Below are positions 1-8,075 of a DNA stretch of 16,113 nucleotides, piece by piece. Under the pieces are notes generated by a model, which saw only the letters and a program-made list of their open reading frames with translations, was not told the origin of the DNA and did no database searches. The DNA lies in NCBI GenBank assembly GCA_018398765.1, contig JAHBMJ010001850.1:5044-21156 (forward strand), written 5' to 3'. The translations under genes were made by a program, and so were the position numbers. Within the stretch, counting starts at the first letter, position 1. Each line of letters starts with the position of its first letter. Origin of the DNA: Chromera velia. Lineage: Eukaryota; Sar; Chromeraceae.

Positions 1-360
1 AGAGGCAAGCGAGAGCTCCAAACTCCTGCATCTATACCGTATGAAGAGGAAGGAAAAAGGGTAAACAGATGCATCAACCCAGGTCTTTCTGACGTAACAA
101 TTAAAACCCCTTGCCCATACAAAGTGTTGTTTAAAAAGAGACGGCAAAGCTTAGCCCACCTCAAAAGTGCAGCCACACTACGGCACCGGCGCACGATCCC
201 CAGCGACAGGCCCACAACAAGTGCACTCTACAGAAAATCTGCATAGCAACGTGGAGCTATAACTGAAAGGAATGAAGCGGGATCTTTTAATTTCTTCCTT
301 GCTTTCTGACAGATGCCTCGGCCTGCAAAAGCATATAATCGGATTTTTACCGTACAGCCG

Positions 361-515
361 AATATTCGGATTGGGATGCGTGCGTCAGTCAAGCGTGGCA
401 GCCCGCGCGGGCCGGTTGGGGCAGGCCGCGGCACAGACGCACGTACGTACGGCGCGGCACTGCATGCCACGCGCGGCATGCACGCAGACCCGCCGGCCCG
501 GCCTGCCACTGTGCT
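361..515. other. CpG-dense GC-rich patch with palindromes
   Basis: Against an AT-rich background this stretch is rich in CG and contains several perfect palindromes. GCCCGCGCGGGC lies at 401-412. A hairpin has arms TGCATGCC (461-468) and GGCATGCA (475-482) around a 6-nt loop. ACGTACGTAC lies at 441-450. It could be a small CpG island or the remnant of a repeat. No coding or promoter element can be named. That CpG survives here while the nearby retrotransposon seems to have lost cytosines may mean this patch is unmethylated, which is inference only. Confidence 0.4.
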
Positions 516-1027
516 ACAACACTTCCAACCTTCACTCTCATACACTCCAGGCTCTAATTTAAAACCTTTAAAAACAACAAAAGAATCGCTAAAGATACAC
601 TTAAACGATTTTGAATATGTTTAAACTAGTTTAAACTGTTTGTATATTTAAAAAAATTTTAGAGTCGGAATTAGTGTTGGAGTCGGTCTAGTCCCGTTTT
701 CACATGGACTCACGGAACTGTAAAGCAACCCCAGCTCCTCAGCAAAGCCACCTTAATTCCGGTGCTCCCCGCCGCCACCTTAATTGCATACATGACAGGC
801 GCGTGCATTGACGTACGAAACACGCACGCCGCGCGGTCAAATACAATATATTTTTTTCTCTCACTAAACCTAATTAATTTAAAAACAGGAAATCGTACTG
901 TTTGATCGCTTAAAACTCTTTGTTTTAAGCTTTTAAATATTGTTTACTGCCTAAAAAAGCTTGAGAAGTATGGTTGTTTTGGAGACCGTTTTACTGTTGG
1001 AGACCGTTCGGGATAGATTTGTCTTGT

Positions 1028-1076
1028 CATCTATCCATCCATCCATTCATTTATTTATTCATTCACTCATTCACCC
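1028..1076. repeat. Short ATCC/ATTC/ATTT tetranucleotide tract
   Basis: A run of ATCC followed by ATTC, ATTT and ACTC tetranucleotides. It belongs to the same compositional class (complement of GGAT) as the larger satellite at 8741-9152. Confidence 0.6.
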
Positions 1077-1844
1077 CTGCTGACCTAGCCTGCTGACCTT
1101 TGCAGAGAGATGTATTTGTTTTTGTGGATGTTAGGCCTGAAAACTACTGCAATGTATGTATTCATCGATCTTTGACCAGAACAGCACCCATTAATAGTGA
1201 GATGGTATCATTTGACATCTTTTTTTTTTTTCTTTTGCTTTTTTAAGCTCTCGAAGAGACGAACTGAGGTCTTTCATACAATGTCATGACAGTAACAGAC
1301 TTCGTGTATACTTGGTGTACTTTGTATTTGCATATGCATTGGTGTTGCCCAGGAAATTATGGCTATGAGTACATGTACGGTTTTTAAAAAAACTTTGGTG
1401 AAGACAATTCTTGCATAACACTGAACTTTGCATAATTTGATTGGTTTGATTCTAATATAATTTCTATGGGTTATGAACAGATCGAGAAAGAGCCTAGGAA
1501 AGAGCTAGCTTAGAGACAAAAGTAATGCAAGCTTTTCTATAAAGTGCCTTCTTATGTTTCCGTAATGTAACCGCAGCAAACCATCCTGTTAGGTTCCGTA
1601 TCATGGTTTCATGTATGGAAGAATAACTTGTTATGAATTGATGGTCATCTTTTGTATATTAAACAATCCTGTGCTCCTCTCAAGATTGCCTAGCTTTGAA
1701 CTTTACTAAACTTCATACTCATTTATCCTACCCTAAATCTTGCCTTGATATCATTATCAAACTTCTATGATTCGATAACGTTATTCTTTTACTGTACAGA
1801 AAGCGAAAGAGTGTCGGAGGTGACCAATGGGGGTGGAAAAATAA

Positions 1845-1849
1845 AAAAC
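1845..1849. repeat. Target-site duplication (AAAAC), left copy
   Basis: AAAAC directly abuts the first base of the left LTR and is repeated at 7543-7547 next to the end of the right LTR. Five base pairs is the usual staggered-cut length for Ty3/gypsy integrases. The sequence is simple, so chance agreement is possible. It does agree with LTR boundaries set independently by LTR-LTR alignment and by the primer-binding site. Confidence 0.75.
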
Positions 1850-2169
1850 CGTCAGATTTCCTCATAGACTAAGAACGTAGTCTAGTTGCAGACTTATCAT
1901 ACCTTACCTCCTTAAGTCTGTCAGTCAGAGTTCACTTCCAAGGACTCTATTCAAGCGATACAGGTAGACAAAGACTGTATGGCATACTTCTATTTATTTC
2001 TGTATTGCAAGTCTATTATTTCTTTCTCTGTATTGCCAGTCTGTCACTTCATTCTCTTAGTACACTTAATTAATGCCGACCAGGCTTAGTATTACGAAGT
2101 TAGTTTCCCAGTCCCAGTTCTAGCAAGTTTGGCGGGTGATCAAGTCACCGTACAAGCCATAATGTAACG
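1850..2169 (-). repeat. 3' LTR of the chromovirus (left copy)
   Basis: A 320-bp sequence matching 7223-7542 at 308 of 320 positions without indels (aligned by eye). On the plus strand it begins CGTCAG and ends GTAACG, so its ends form a 3-bp inverted CGT/ACG rather than the usual TG/CA. It contains an imperfect internal duplication (about 1991-2014 and 2014-2042) sharing TATTGCMAGTCT. This copy has TATGATAA where the other LTR has TATAATAA. Confidence 0.93.
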
Positions 2170-2171
2170 TG

Positions 2172-2186
2172 CCCTCTCCCCCCCCC
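2172..2186 (-). promoter_or_regulatory. Polypurine tract (plus-strand primer site of the retroelement)
   Basis: On the minus strand this reads nine G then AGAGGG, pure purine, followed by two bases (CA) and then the 3' LTR. Retroviral and Ty3-type polypurine tracts prime second-strand synthesis at this position. The two extra bases match the dinucleotide that integrase trims from each end before insertion, which explains why they are absent from the outer end of the other LTR. Confidence 0.8.
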
Positions 2187-2204
2187 ATGGCCTGTGCGCC
2201 TCAC

Positions 2205-2400
2205 TCAGGCCGAAGCATAGAAATTGGCAATCGCTTGTTTTGCATTCTTCAATGACGACAGGGGCTCCCATGATGCGTCTTCCAATGGATATCCCCTCCA
2301 GAGAACCTTGTACTGCTTAGCTTTGCCCCTCCCTCGGACTGCAAGGATTTTCTCGACTTCATACTCCTCCTCGGCCCAAGCGGGCATGCAGACAGACGGG
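2205..2400 (-). other. C-terminal chromodomain of the integrase
   Basis: The last ~55 residues are a canonical chromodomain: EYEVEKIL, then YKVLWRGY, then SWEP, followed by a short helix-like tail and a TGA stop. The aromatic cage positions (Y in EYEVE, W in VLWRGY, W in SWEP) are all kept. In chromoviruses this domain binds methylated histone H3 tails and steers integration into heterochromatin (family knowledge). It is the best preserved part of the element, with no stop inside it. It follows the GPY/F module (2490-2585), which reads [13 protein letters not shown]. Confidence 0.93.
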
Positions 2401-2499
2401 GGGCGAGTCTCCCTACTCGGCTGACGGTAAGGCTTGCACAACGATGTGTGAATGATAGGGTGCTTCCTGCTCCCAGCAGGTAAAACAACCTCCAAATTG

Positions 2500-3830
2500 T
2501 CTCGAGGCAGAACGGTCTCGACTTCGAATGGACCGAACCAAACTGAATCAAGCTTCCTGGCATATTCCCCCCCCTTCCCCACAGGACGTGGCTACCACGT
2601 GCGGTGCACTAAGACGTAATCTCCTACTTGGATGTTCTCGGCGGGACGCCGACGGCGATTGGCGTTTCGGGTCATGACCTGTTGGGCTGAGCGGAGTGAA
2701 TCTCTCGCTGCAGCGATCATCTGGCTGTGCTCCTCCAGAAATTCCCTTGCGTCGAAAGAAAGTTTGACTGAGACTAGGAGATTGAGAGCAGGGGGGATAA
2801 GCGGGGACTTCCCACCATCGAGAGTGAGGGGTGCAAAACCAGTCCCCTCATAGATAGAGGAGTTGTATGCAAACTCCACATCACACAGAAATTCAGACCA
2901 CCGGGAGTGCTTCGTGTCTACCAGATACCGCAAAGCCTCCTCAAGGGTGCGATTCATTCTCTCTGCAGCACCCATTGTGTCGTGGTGCGATGCAGTTACA
3001 AAATCGACTTCTGAACCGCTGGAGGCATGGAGGGTCTGCCAAAAGCAGGCAACAAAACGGGGGTTACGGTCGCAGACGATATGACGCTGGAAGCCCTTCT
3101 TGCACGAAATGTGCTGGCGGTAGATTCGCGCGGTCTCCTCTGCTCCTGCTATGCTATGAGTGGGAATTAAGATGACTGCCTTGATGAGCTGGCAAAGCAC
3201 CACAAGAATTGCATCAAACCCCTCATCACCGGAAGGCGGCAAGTCAGTAAGACGGTCAATGTAGGTCGACTCCCAAGGGTGTAAAAGGATAAGGAGGGGC
3301 TGCAAAAGCCCGGGGCGGGCCGCAGTGGGACCCTTACTTCTCTGACACCCATCGTACGTGCAAACAAAAGAAGCGACTGACCTCCACATCTTGGGCCAGT
3401 AGTACAATAACGCCACCTTCCGATAGGTCTTCCCTATCCCAAAGTGTGCAGCATGCGGAGGGGAGTGCACCCCAGCCACCAAAGTCCCCTGCTGAGATCT
3501 AGGGACACAGAAACGATTCCTCTCAAAATACAGGAAACTGGCACAAAGCGACATGTCTCGTAAACGAAGGGCAAAATCAGGGGTAGGGGCGGGTGGGTGC
3601 TGCTGCGACAGATGCTGAAGGACAGGGTGGAAGAAGGGATCGGCTGAGTATCCCCTCCTGCAGGCATCAAGGAATGCCTGTGACTGTATGGCGGAGATCG
3701 TCAAACTCTGCAACTCCATCCCTGCCCGAGACTGCTGCCTATCTCCCTCCCTAACTGAAGTCTGGTTCTCCTCAATCTCAGGAACCAAATCGGGCAGATC
3801 AGCGTACTTTGCCCCTAAAGAACCAACGGG
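2500..3830 (-). pseudogene. Integrase (zinc-binding domain, D,D35E core, GPY/F)
   Basis: Integrates the element's DNA copy. The core keeps the catalytic triad: Asp in YIDRL (~3255), Asp in VCDRNP (~3070) and Glu in AAERMNRT (~2962), with 35 residues between the second Asp and the Glu, the classical D,D35E spacing. Upstream, the zinc-binding region keeps both His (HSPPHAAHFG). The first Cys of the usual C-x2-C appears as Tyr (CTYDGC, ~3355), a TGY-to-TAY transition. A TAG (2592-2594) interrupts the C-terminal part between HRTW and PRPV, just before the GPY/F module. Another TAG (3831-3833) lies in the RNase H-integrase linker. Confidence 0.9.
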
Positions 3831-3869
3831 CTAGACAGACACCGGGACAGCCTCTGGCAGAGGCCTGGG

Positions 3870-4345
3870 ACGTACGGGTAGACGCTGAGCGCGACCCATG
3901 TGAGAAACCTCGGCGGAAGACGGCACGAGCTGCCGTGTGGCAGGAGGGTTTCGGGAAAGGGCGTCTGCTACAATGTTCGCTCTCCCTAGGATATACTTTG
4001 GAGTGATGCCAAGTTCCTGCATGAACTTAATCCAGCGTCGGACTTGCAGGGAGCAAAATTCGAACGATCGGTGGCTGAAATTTGTGAGGCTCTGGTGATC
4101 GGTCCATATTTTAGAGTCTGAAGACAGAAAGTGTCTCCATATCTTTGCGAAATGCACAATCGCTAGAAATTCTAATTCTGTAGATGTCAGACGGCGGGAG
4201 CCAAAAGCAAGGGGGCGGTATCTCCCGGTTGAACAGTCCTTCTAGAGGGCGACAGCCCCAATGGCTCCTGCAGACTGCGACGCGTCGGGCACCAGAATGA
4301 CTGGCTTGCTGGGATCGGGGAGTACAAGGGTGGCGTGCTCCTATA
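3870..4345 (-). pseudogene. RNase H domain of the chromovirus
   Basis: Degrades the RNA strand during reverse transcription. Catalytic acidic residues are visible: Asp in VPDAS (~4285), Glu in STELEF (~4177) and Asp in WTDHQS (~4105). The family's final motif is present as NIVADALSR (~3905). TAG at 4242-4244 follows GAVAL, exactly where this family has a nearly invariant Gln. TAG at 4341-4343 lies in the preceding connection. The domain is otherwise open and recognisable. Confidence 0.88.
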
Positions 4346-4359
4346 CTGCCTTCTTCAGC

Positions 4360-5180
4360 TCAGTAAACGCACGCGAATGTGCAGTCTTCCATTCGAAGGG
4401 GACGTTCCCTTGGAGGAGGAATATGAGAGGCCCCGCAAGAAACGAGAACCTCGGAACAAACCAGCGGAACCAATTCGCTAGTCCTAGAAACTGGCGCAGG
4501 AAAGTGTGGTCTGTGGGTTATATGAACTCAGTGAGCCTTTGCATTTTCTCATAGCTTGGTCTAACCCCCTTCTCATCAACCACCAACCCCAAAAATTTCG
4601 CCTCTGTCCGAAGCCATGCGCATTTGGAGACCTTGGCATAGAGCTGGTGTTCCCTCAAAAGGGAAAAGACTTAGTTGATGTGCTCGATATACTCCTCCGG
4701 AGTGCGGCTAAAAACAAGAACATCATCAATAAACACAATAACACACTTATCAAGGAGTGGTCTGAGCACATCCGTGATGAGACGCATGCTGATGGAAAGT
4801 GCGTTATACAAACCAAACGGTATCACCAGCCATTCAAAACTGCTGTACCTTGTAACGAATGCCGTCTTCTCCTCGTCTCTCTCCCTGATCCTTGTCCATG
4901 GAGGCGACTCAGCAGCTCCTCTGGGTGAGGAATGGGGAATTTGTCACAGACTGTGATCTTGTTAAGTCCCGTGAAGTCGATGCATATCCGTTGCATCCCG
5001 TCTGCCTTCTGCACAAACAGGACTGGTGCAGCGTATGGACTTGTCGAAGGGCAGATGTGCCCTTTCTCGAAGTATGAGTCCAACTGCTGTCTCAGCTTGT
5101 CAAGCTGACCGTATGACAGTCGGTAGGGTGCTCTCATAGGAGGAGAGTGCCCTGCCTCAAGCTTGATTTCACACTCGATC
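4360..5180 (-). pseudogene. Reverse transcriptase domain, catalytic motif A deleted
   Basis: Converts element RNA to DNA. Visible blocks are APYRLS, the substrate-side TSPYAAPVLFVQK, TGLNKITV, the catalytic FIDD box (4722-4733), LREHQLYAKVSKC and the thumb FLGLANWF. Between the frame-1 block ending RLHGQG (~4890) and the frame-2 block starting IRERDEEKTAF, the family's motif A segment (about 15-20 residues including the first catalytic Asp) is absent and the frame changes. This looks like a small out-of-frame deletion. TAA codons at 4671-4673 and 4518-4520 also interrupt it, and TGA at 5183-5185 lies just upstream. The enzyme would be inactive even if stops were bypassed. Confidence 0.9.
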
Positions 5181-5649
5181 TTTCAGTGGGGCGGGAGACC
5201 CGGGAGCTCGTCTGGGAACCGATCAAAATGTTTCTCGAGAACCGGTCGGATGCTGGGTGGGACTTCTTTGCTCTGGAGGTGCTTTCGGAATCCCGTGTAG
5301 GTCGAAGAATTGATGGGATGGTCAGGAGGGAAAGACGAAAGGGGCGGTGGGTCTTTGGACTTACCGGCAGACTGTAGAGAATGCACCCCCAACATATTAC
5401 TCACCCCCCCTTCCGCACTGCTTCGAGGCGGAACAGATGCACACGGGAACTGGGTCTCTTCATCAGCCAACGGAGCTCTCTCTGGCTAAAGAAGTCCCCC
5501 CCCTCCCCTTCCGCCGGGTACTCCTCGCTGTCAAGTAGGAGCAAGTCTCTCCCGGTCGGCGACTCACACGCGGGGATCGTGAGGGCCTTTTCACGGTAAT
5601 GGGGGATAGGAATGTACTCCTCACAGAAGGGCATCCCCAACACAACATC

Positions 5650-5990
5650 TTAATCATCGTCCAGATCGACTACTATGAGATTCAGAGGCGTGCTGAAGCC
5701 CTGGATACAGAGGGGAAGGCCTTTGACCTCCTGGGAAATCGGAAGCTGCGGTCCCCCGTTCAACCCGCCCTTGCATGCAGTCGGCTCATCGAGATCCCAG
5801 AGAGTGAAGCGGTTCAACTCGGTAACGGAATGGGCAAGGAAGTTCAAATCTGCCCCGAGATTGTACAAACAGCGAACAGGGACCCCCGCTAACCGACCGT
5901 GGAAGCGGATGAGCTTCCTCGGTGCGCGGGAGGTTTTTATGGAGTAATATCTGTGAAACGGGTAGCCGTTCCGCATGCCTGCATTCTGAT
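5650..5990 (-). pseudogene. Aspartic protease domain, active site lost
   Basis: Retroelement protease would cleave the polyprotein. The segment has the expected fold pattern: a GRLAGVPV strand, the active-site loop, then a hydrophobic segment and DVVLGMPF downstream of the stop at 5650. The active-site triplet, D-S/T-G in functional members, reads N-L-G at about 5854-5862. The Asp-to-Asn change is a single G-to-A transition. With this Asp gone the protease cannot work. TAA at 5650-5652 splits LDDD from DVVLGMPF, a position where the family tolerates Gln. Confidence 0.82.
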
Positions 5991-6184
5991 TCTGCTGTTG
6001 CGACCCCTACAACCCCGGCGGGAAGTCAGTGACTGGGCGTGCGGCAGACTGCCACATCTGTTGGTGCTGCATGGGCGAAGGTGCAAGGCCTGAGGGCACC
6101 ACTGGACCCTGAGGTTGCATGAAAGGGTTACCGACCCCCATGTGCCTGAAATTCCGATTGTCAGGACAGGGAAGGGCATTCCGA

Positions 6185-7143
6185 TGCTGCTGTTATTGCT
6201 GCTGAAATGACTGGTATGGGAAGTTTCGGTGCTGCTGGGGGAGGAGACGGTTGTTGGACTTTGGGCAGCTGTTCGCCCGGTGGCCCTGTTGGTAGTAGTT
6301 GAAACATTTGTCTTCTCTGATGTGCCTCTGCACTTGCTCGTACAACAGCGCGTACAGGCGCAACAATCTATCTATTTCCATTGGTGCAGGCCCCTCCGTG
6401 TTGCGCTGTTACGCCACATGCCCGTCTCCATTGGTGCGCTTGCCTCTGATCAATTGGTCTTCCTCGTCTGCCACTGTCATGACGGCCTCAAGTCCCGTGA
6501 CTCCCCAACGCTTCACAGCGAGACGAATGTCAGTTGGCAATCCCCTGAGGTAGTCGTGCAGCAGGTTGGCTTCTGTAATATCCTCAATTTGCATGGTCTT
6601 CTCTATGAAGTCGTCGGTGTATTTCTGTACTGTTTTGTTCCCATATTTCATCGCTCGGACTTCCTCTTGCAAACGTGTCTGAGCATTTGGGTCTTTAAAT
6701 TTCTTCCCAATCCTCTCTTTAAAATTTTCCCACCCCTGGAACGGTGTTCGAAGGTTTTCGAGCTCGTACTACCTCTGCAGGGGACAGGATAGGTACTGAC
6801 ATGCTGCTTTGCATTTCTCGGCTTCCGACGCTCGCGACAAGCGAAGCTATCTCTCTATCGTACGGAGCCAATCTAGGAGTTGTTTACGACTGCCTACGTA
6901 CGTGAACAGCTCTTTGAGTTTCAAATTTGACTTCACGGCCGCTGGGGGGCTGTTCCCCACGGTGCCCTGTTGTGCTGTCACGACTGTCTACTGGTGGTTG
7001 ATCAGCTCTTGGTGCAGCTGTTGATTCTGTTGGGTTATTAACTGCCTGTTTTGGACCTGCAGTGCCTGGATCTCAACTTGCTGCTGCTGTTGAGTTTGAA
7101 TGAGCTGCTGGATGAGCTCAGGAGTGATAGTAGATGGGTCCAT
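6185..7143 (-). pseudogene. gag: Gag (capsid and nucleocapsid), disrupted
   Basis: Gag packages element RNA in virus-like particles. ATG at 7141-7143 opens a Gln-rich leader of about 50 residues (runs of CAG/CAA). A retrotransposon gag core follows: LDWLRTIER, a helical block with GWENFKERIGKKF, then KYTDDF and LRGLPTDIRL. The CCHC zinc knuckle at about 6265-6306 reads CFNYYQQGHRANSC: the second Cys has become Tyr (another TGY-to-TAY transition), so zinc binding is probably lost. In-frame TAGs (6988, 6847, 6769) and TAAs (6409, 6193) interrupt it. The one at 6193 lies inside a Gln run. The TAG at 6769 aligns with a position that is often Trp in this family, so it may have come from TGG. Confidence 0.88.
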
Positions 7144-7204
7144 CCTGCCCGCACTTCAGACAACGGTTGAGAGGCAGAGCGGGGTCTCCCTTAGGTGGAG
7201 GACC

Positions 7205-7222
7205 GGGGCTCTGCTGCTACCA
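7205..7222 (-). promoter_or_regulatory. Primer-binding site
   Basis: Immediately after the 5' LTR, with no spacer, the minus strand reads TGGTAGCAGCAGAGCCCC. TGG at the start is the complement of a tRNA 3' CCA end and is diagnostic of a tRNA-primed element. The beginning (TGGTAGCAG) resembles initiator-Met priming sites, but the repeated CAG does not fit the initiator tRNAs I know, so the primer is unassigned. Confidence 0.75.
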
Positions 7223-7542
7223 CGTCAGATTTCCTCGTAGACTAAGAACGTAGTCTAGTTGCAGACTTATTATACCTTACCTCCTTAAGTCTGTCAGTCA
7301 GAGTTCACTTCCAAGGACTCCATTCAAGCGATACAGATAGACGAAGACTGTATGACATACTTCTATTTATTTCTGTATTGCAAGTCTATTATTTCTTTCT
7401 CTGTATTGCCAGTCTGTCACTTAATTCTCTTAGTACACTTAATTAATGCCGGCCAGGCTTAGTATTGCGAAGTTAGTTTCCCAGTCCCAGTTCTAGCAAG
7501 TTTGGTGGGTGATCAAGTCGCCGTACAAGCTATAATGTAACG
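7223..7542 (-). repeat. 5' LTR of the chromovirus (right copy)
   Basis: A 320-bp partner of 1850-2169, differing at 12 sites (11 transitions, 1 C/A transversion) without indels. As the upstream LTR in the element's direction it should hold the promoter. At the outer end it stops at GTAACG directly next to the AAAAC target duplication. Confidence 0.93.
7267..7274 (-). promoter_or_regulatory. Possible TATA box in the 5' LTR
   Basis: The minus strand reads TATAATAA about 45 bases before the end of the LTR. It is changed to TATGATAA in the other LTR. It is the best TATA-like match placed near the U5 side, but the implied R-U5 would be short, so this is a weak call. Confidence 0.25.
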
Positions 7543-7547
7543 AAAAC
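7543..7547. repeat. Target-site duplication (AAAAC), right copy
   Basis: Pairs with 1845-1849. Confidence 0.75.
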
Positions 7548-7987
7548 GGTCCTTCTCATATGTATTATTTGTGTTTTTTATGTCTGTTCTTTCGCATTCA
7601 CAGATTACGTCATCGTAGTAGTACGGTCGTATGCTGAACCTCTATGCATCTTGTCCATCAACAAATTTTAAGAGAAAACGAGTGTAAATCCAGAAGTCGA
7701 AAGAAGAATAAACTCCTAAATGTACATAGTGACTAATAAATACAATTTGAATATAAATATATTTGAATTTAATATAATATAGCAAAATATCATATACATC
7801 GTCATACATTGATACTACATATTACTACATTATGAGATAAAAAAAAAAATTGATAAAGTTATTAATTCATCATACAGAATATAGTTATAATACTATAAAA
7901 CTAATCATAACAATAAGAAAATAGAATAGTGTACTAGCCTAGCATTCAGACTGTTTGACACACTATAGTTTTTCTCTCATCGTAGAT
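7548..7987. other. AT-rich gene-free spacer
   Basis: Very AT-rich between about 7690 and 7930, with A runs and AATATA-like words. I see no reading frame, RNA gene or repeat worth naming. It separates the retrotransposon from the nested DNA elements. Confidence 0.6.
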
Positions 7988-8013
7988 CATGTTTACCCCC
8001 CTGACACTAAGCT
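7988..8013 (+). repeat. Inverted end repeat, left copy
   Basis: CATG then TTTACCCCCCTGACACTAAG and CT. It matches the reverse complement of 12845-12870 at 25 of 26 positions. Confidence 0.75.
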
Positions 8014-8030
8014 GCATTTGATCGAAGGCT

Positions 8031-8075
8031 GCCGAAGATGGTCTTAGTCTTGATTGAAGGCGGGCGGAGGCTGCC
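8031..8075 (+). repeat. 45-bp direct repeat (GCCGAAGATGG module), left copy
   Basis: Starts GCCGAAGATGGTCTTA and ends AGGCTGCC. Same orientation and length as 12758-12802, with about 38-39 of 45 bases identical by eye. A partial extra copy of its CTTGATTGAA part follows at about 8090-8102. Confidence 0.75.

Larger units (their letters stand above)
1..1844. other. Gene-free flank upstream of the retrotransposon
   Basis: I find no credible coding region, tRNA or other RNA gene. Open frames at 228-624 overlap each other on both strands and simply reflect the GC-rich block there. Visible structure is limited to a perfect 18-bp palindrome at 619-636 (GTTTAAACTAGTTTAAAC), a repeated GCCACCTTAATT at 747-758 and 774-785, a repeated TTGGAGACCGTT at 979-990 and 997-1008, and a short ATCC/ATTC tract near 1028-1076. 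The rest is AT-rich unique-looking sequence with T and A runs. Confidence 0.6.
2205..7143 (-). pseudogene. gag-pol: Chromovirus gag-pol polyprotein, multiply disrupted
   Basis: The frame opens at ATG 7141-7143 with a glutamine-rich leader. It runs through gag and protease in one frame to about 5410, continues in a second frame to about 4900, then in a third to the terminal TGA at 2205-2207. In-frame TAG codons are at 6988, 6847, 6769, 6007, 4341, 4242, 3831 and 2592. TAA codons are at 6409, 6193, 5650, 4671 and 4518 (each the lower coordinate). One TGA lies at 5183. The first frame change falls at a run of seven C on the plus strand (5404-5410), a typical indel site. The second coincides with a missing stretch of RT. 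The fused gag-pol layout is common in chromoviruses. Many of the TAR codons sit where glutamine is expected, so they look like CAR-to-TAR changes; recoding is discussed in the findings. Confidence 0.92.
1850..7542 (-). mobile_element. Ty3/gypsy chromovirus LTR retrotransposon, full length, decayed
   Basis: A 5693-bp element read on the minus strand. It has a 5' LTR (7223-7542), a primer-binding site immediately inside it, gag-pol (7143 to 2205), a polypurine tract (2172-2186) and a 3' LTR (1850-2169). A 5-bp AAAAC duplication flanks both ends. Domain order gag, protease, RT, RNase H, integrase, chromodomain identifies a Ty3/gypsy chromovirus (known family architecture). The copy cannot be autonomous: it carries 14 in-frame stops, a frameshift, an RT core deletion and substituted protease active-site residues. 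LTRs differ at 12 of 320 aligned sites with no indel, so the insertion is moderately old. The reading direction is opposite to the numbering of this window. Confidence 0.95.

Noticed and set aside
4261-4956. Plus-strand frames of 93-140 codons
   Set aside because: They are antisense to recognisable reverse transcriptase and RNase H sequence on the minus strand.
6229-6792. Plus-strand frame of 187 codons
   Set aside because: Antisense to gag, whose capsid and zinc-knuckle motifs read on the minus strand; no independent domain seen.
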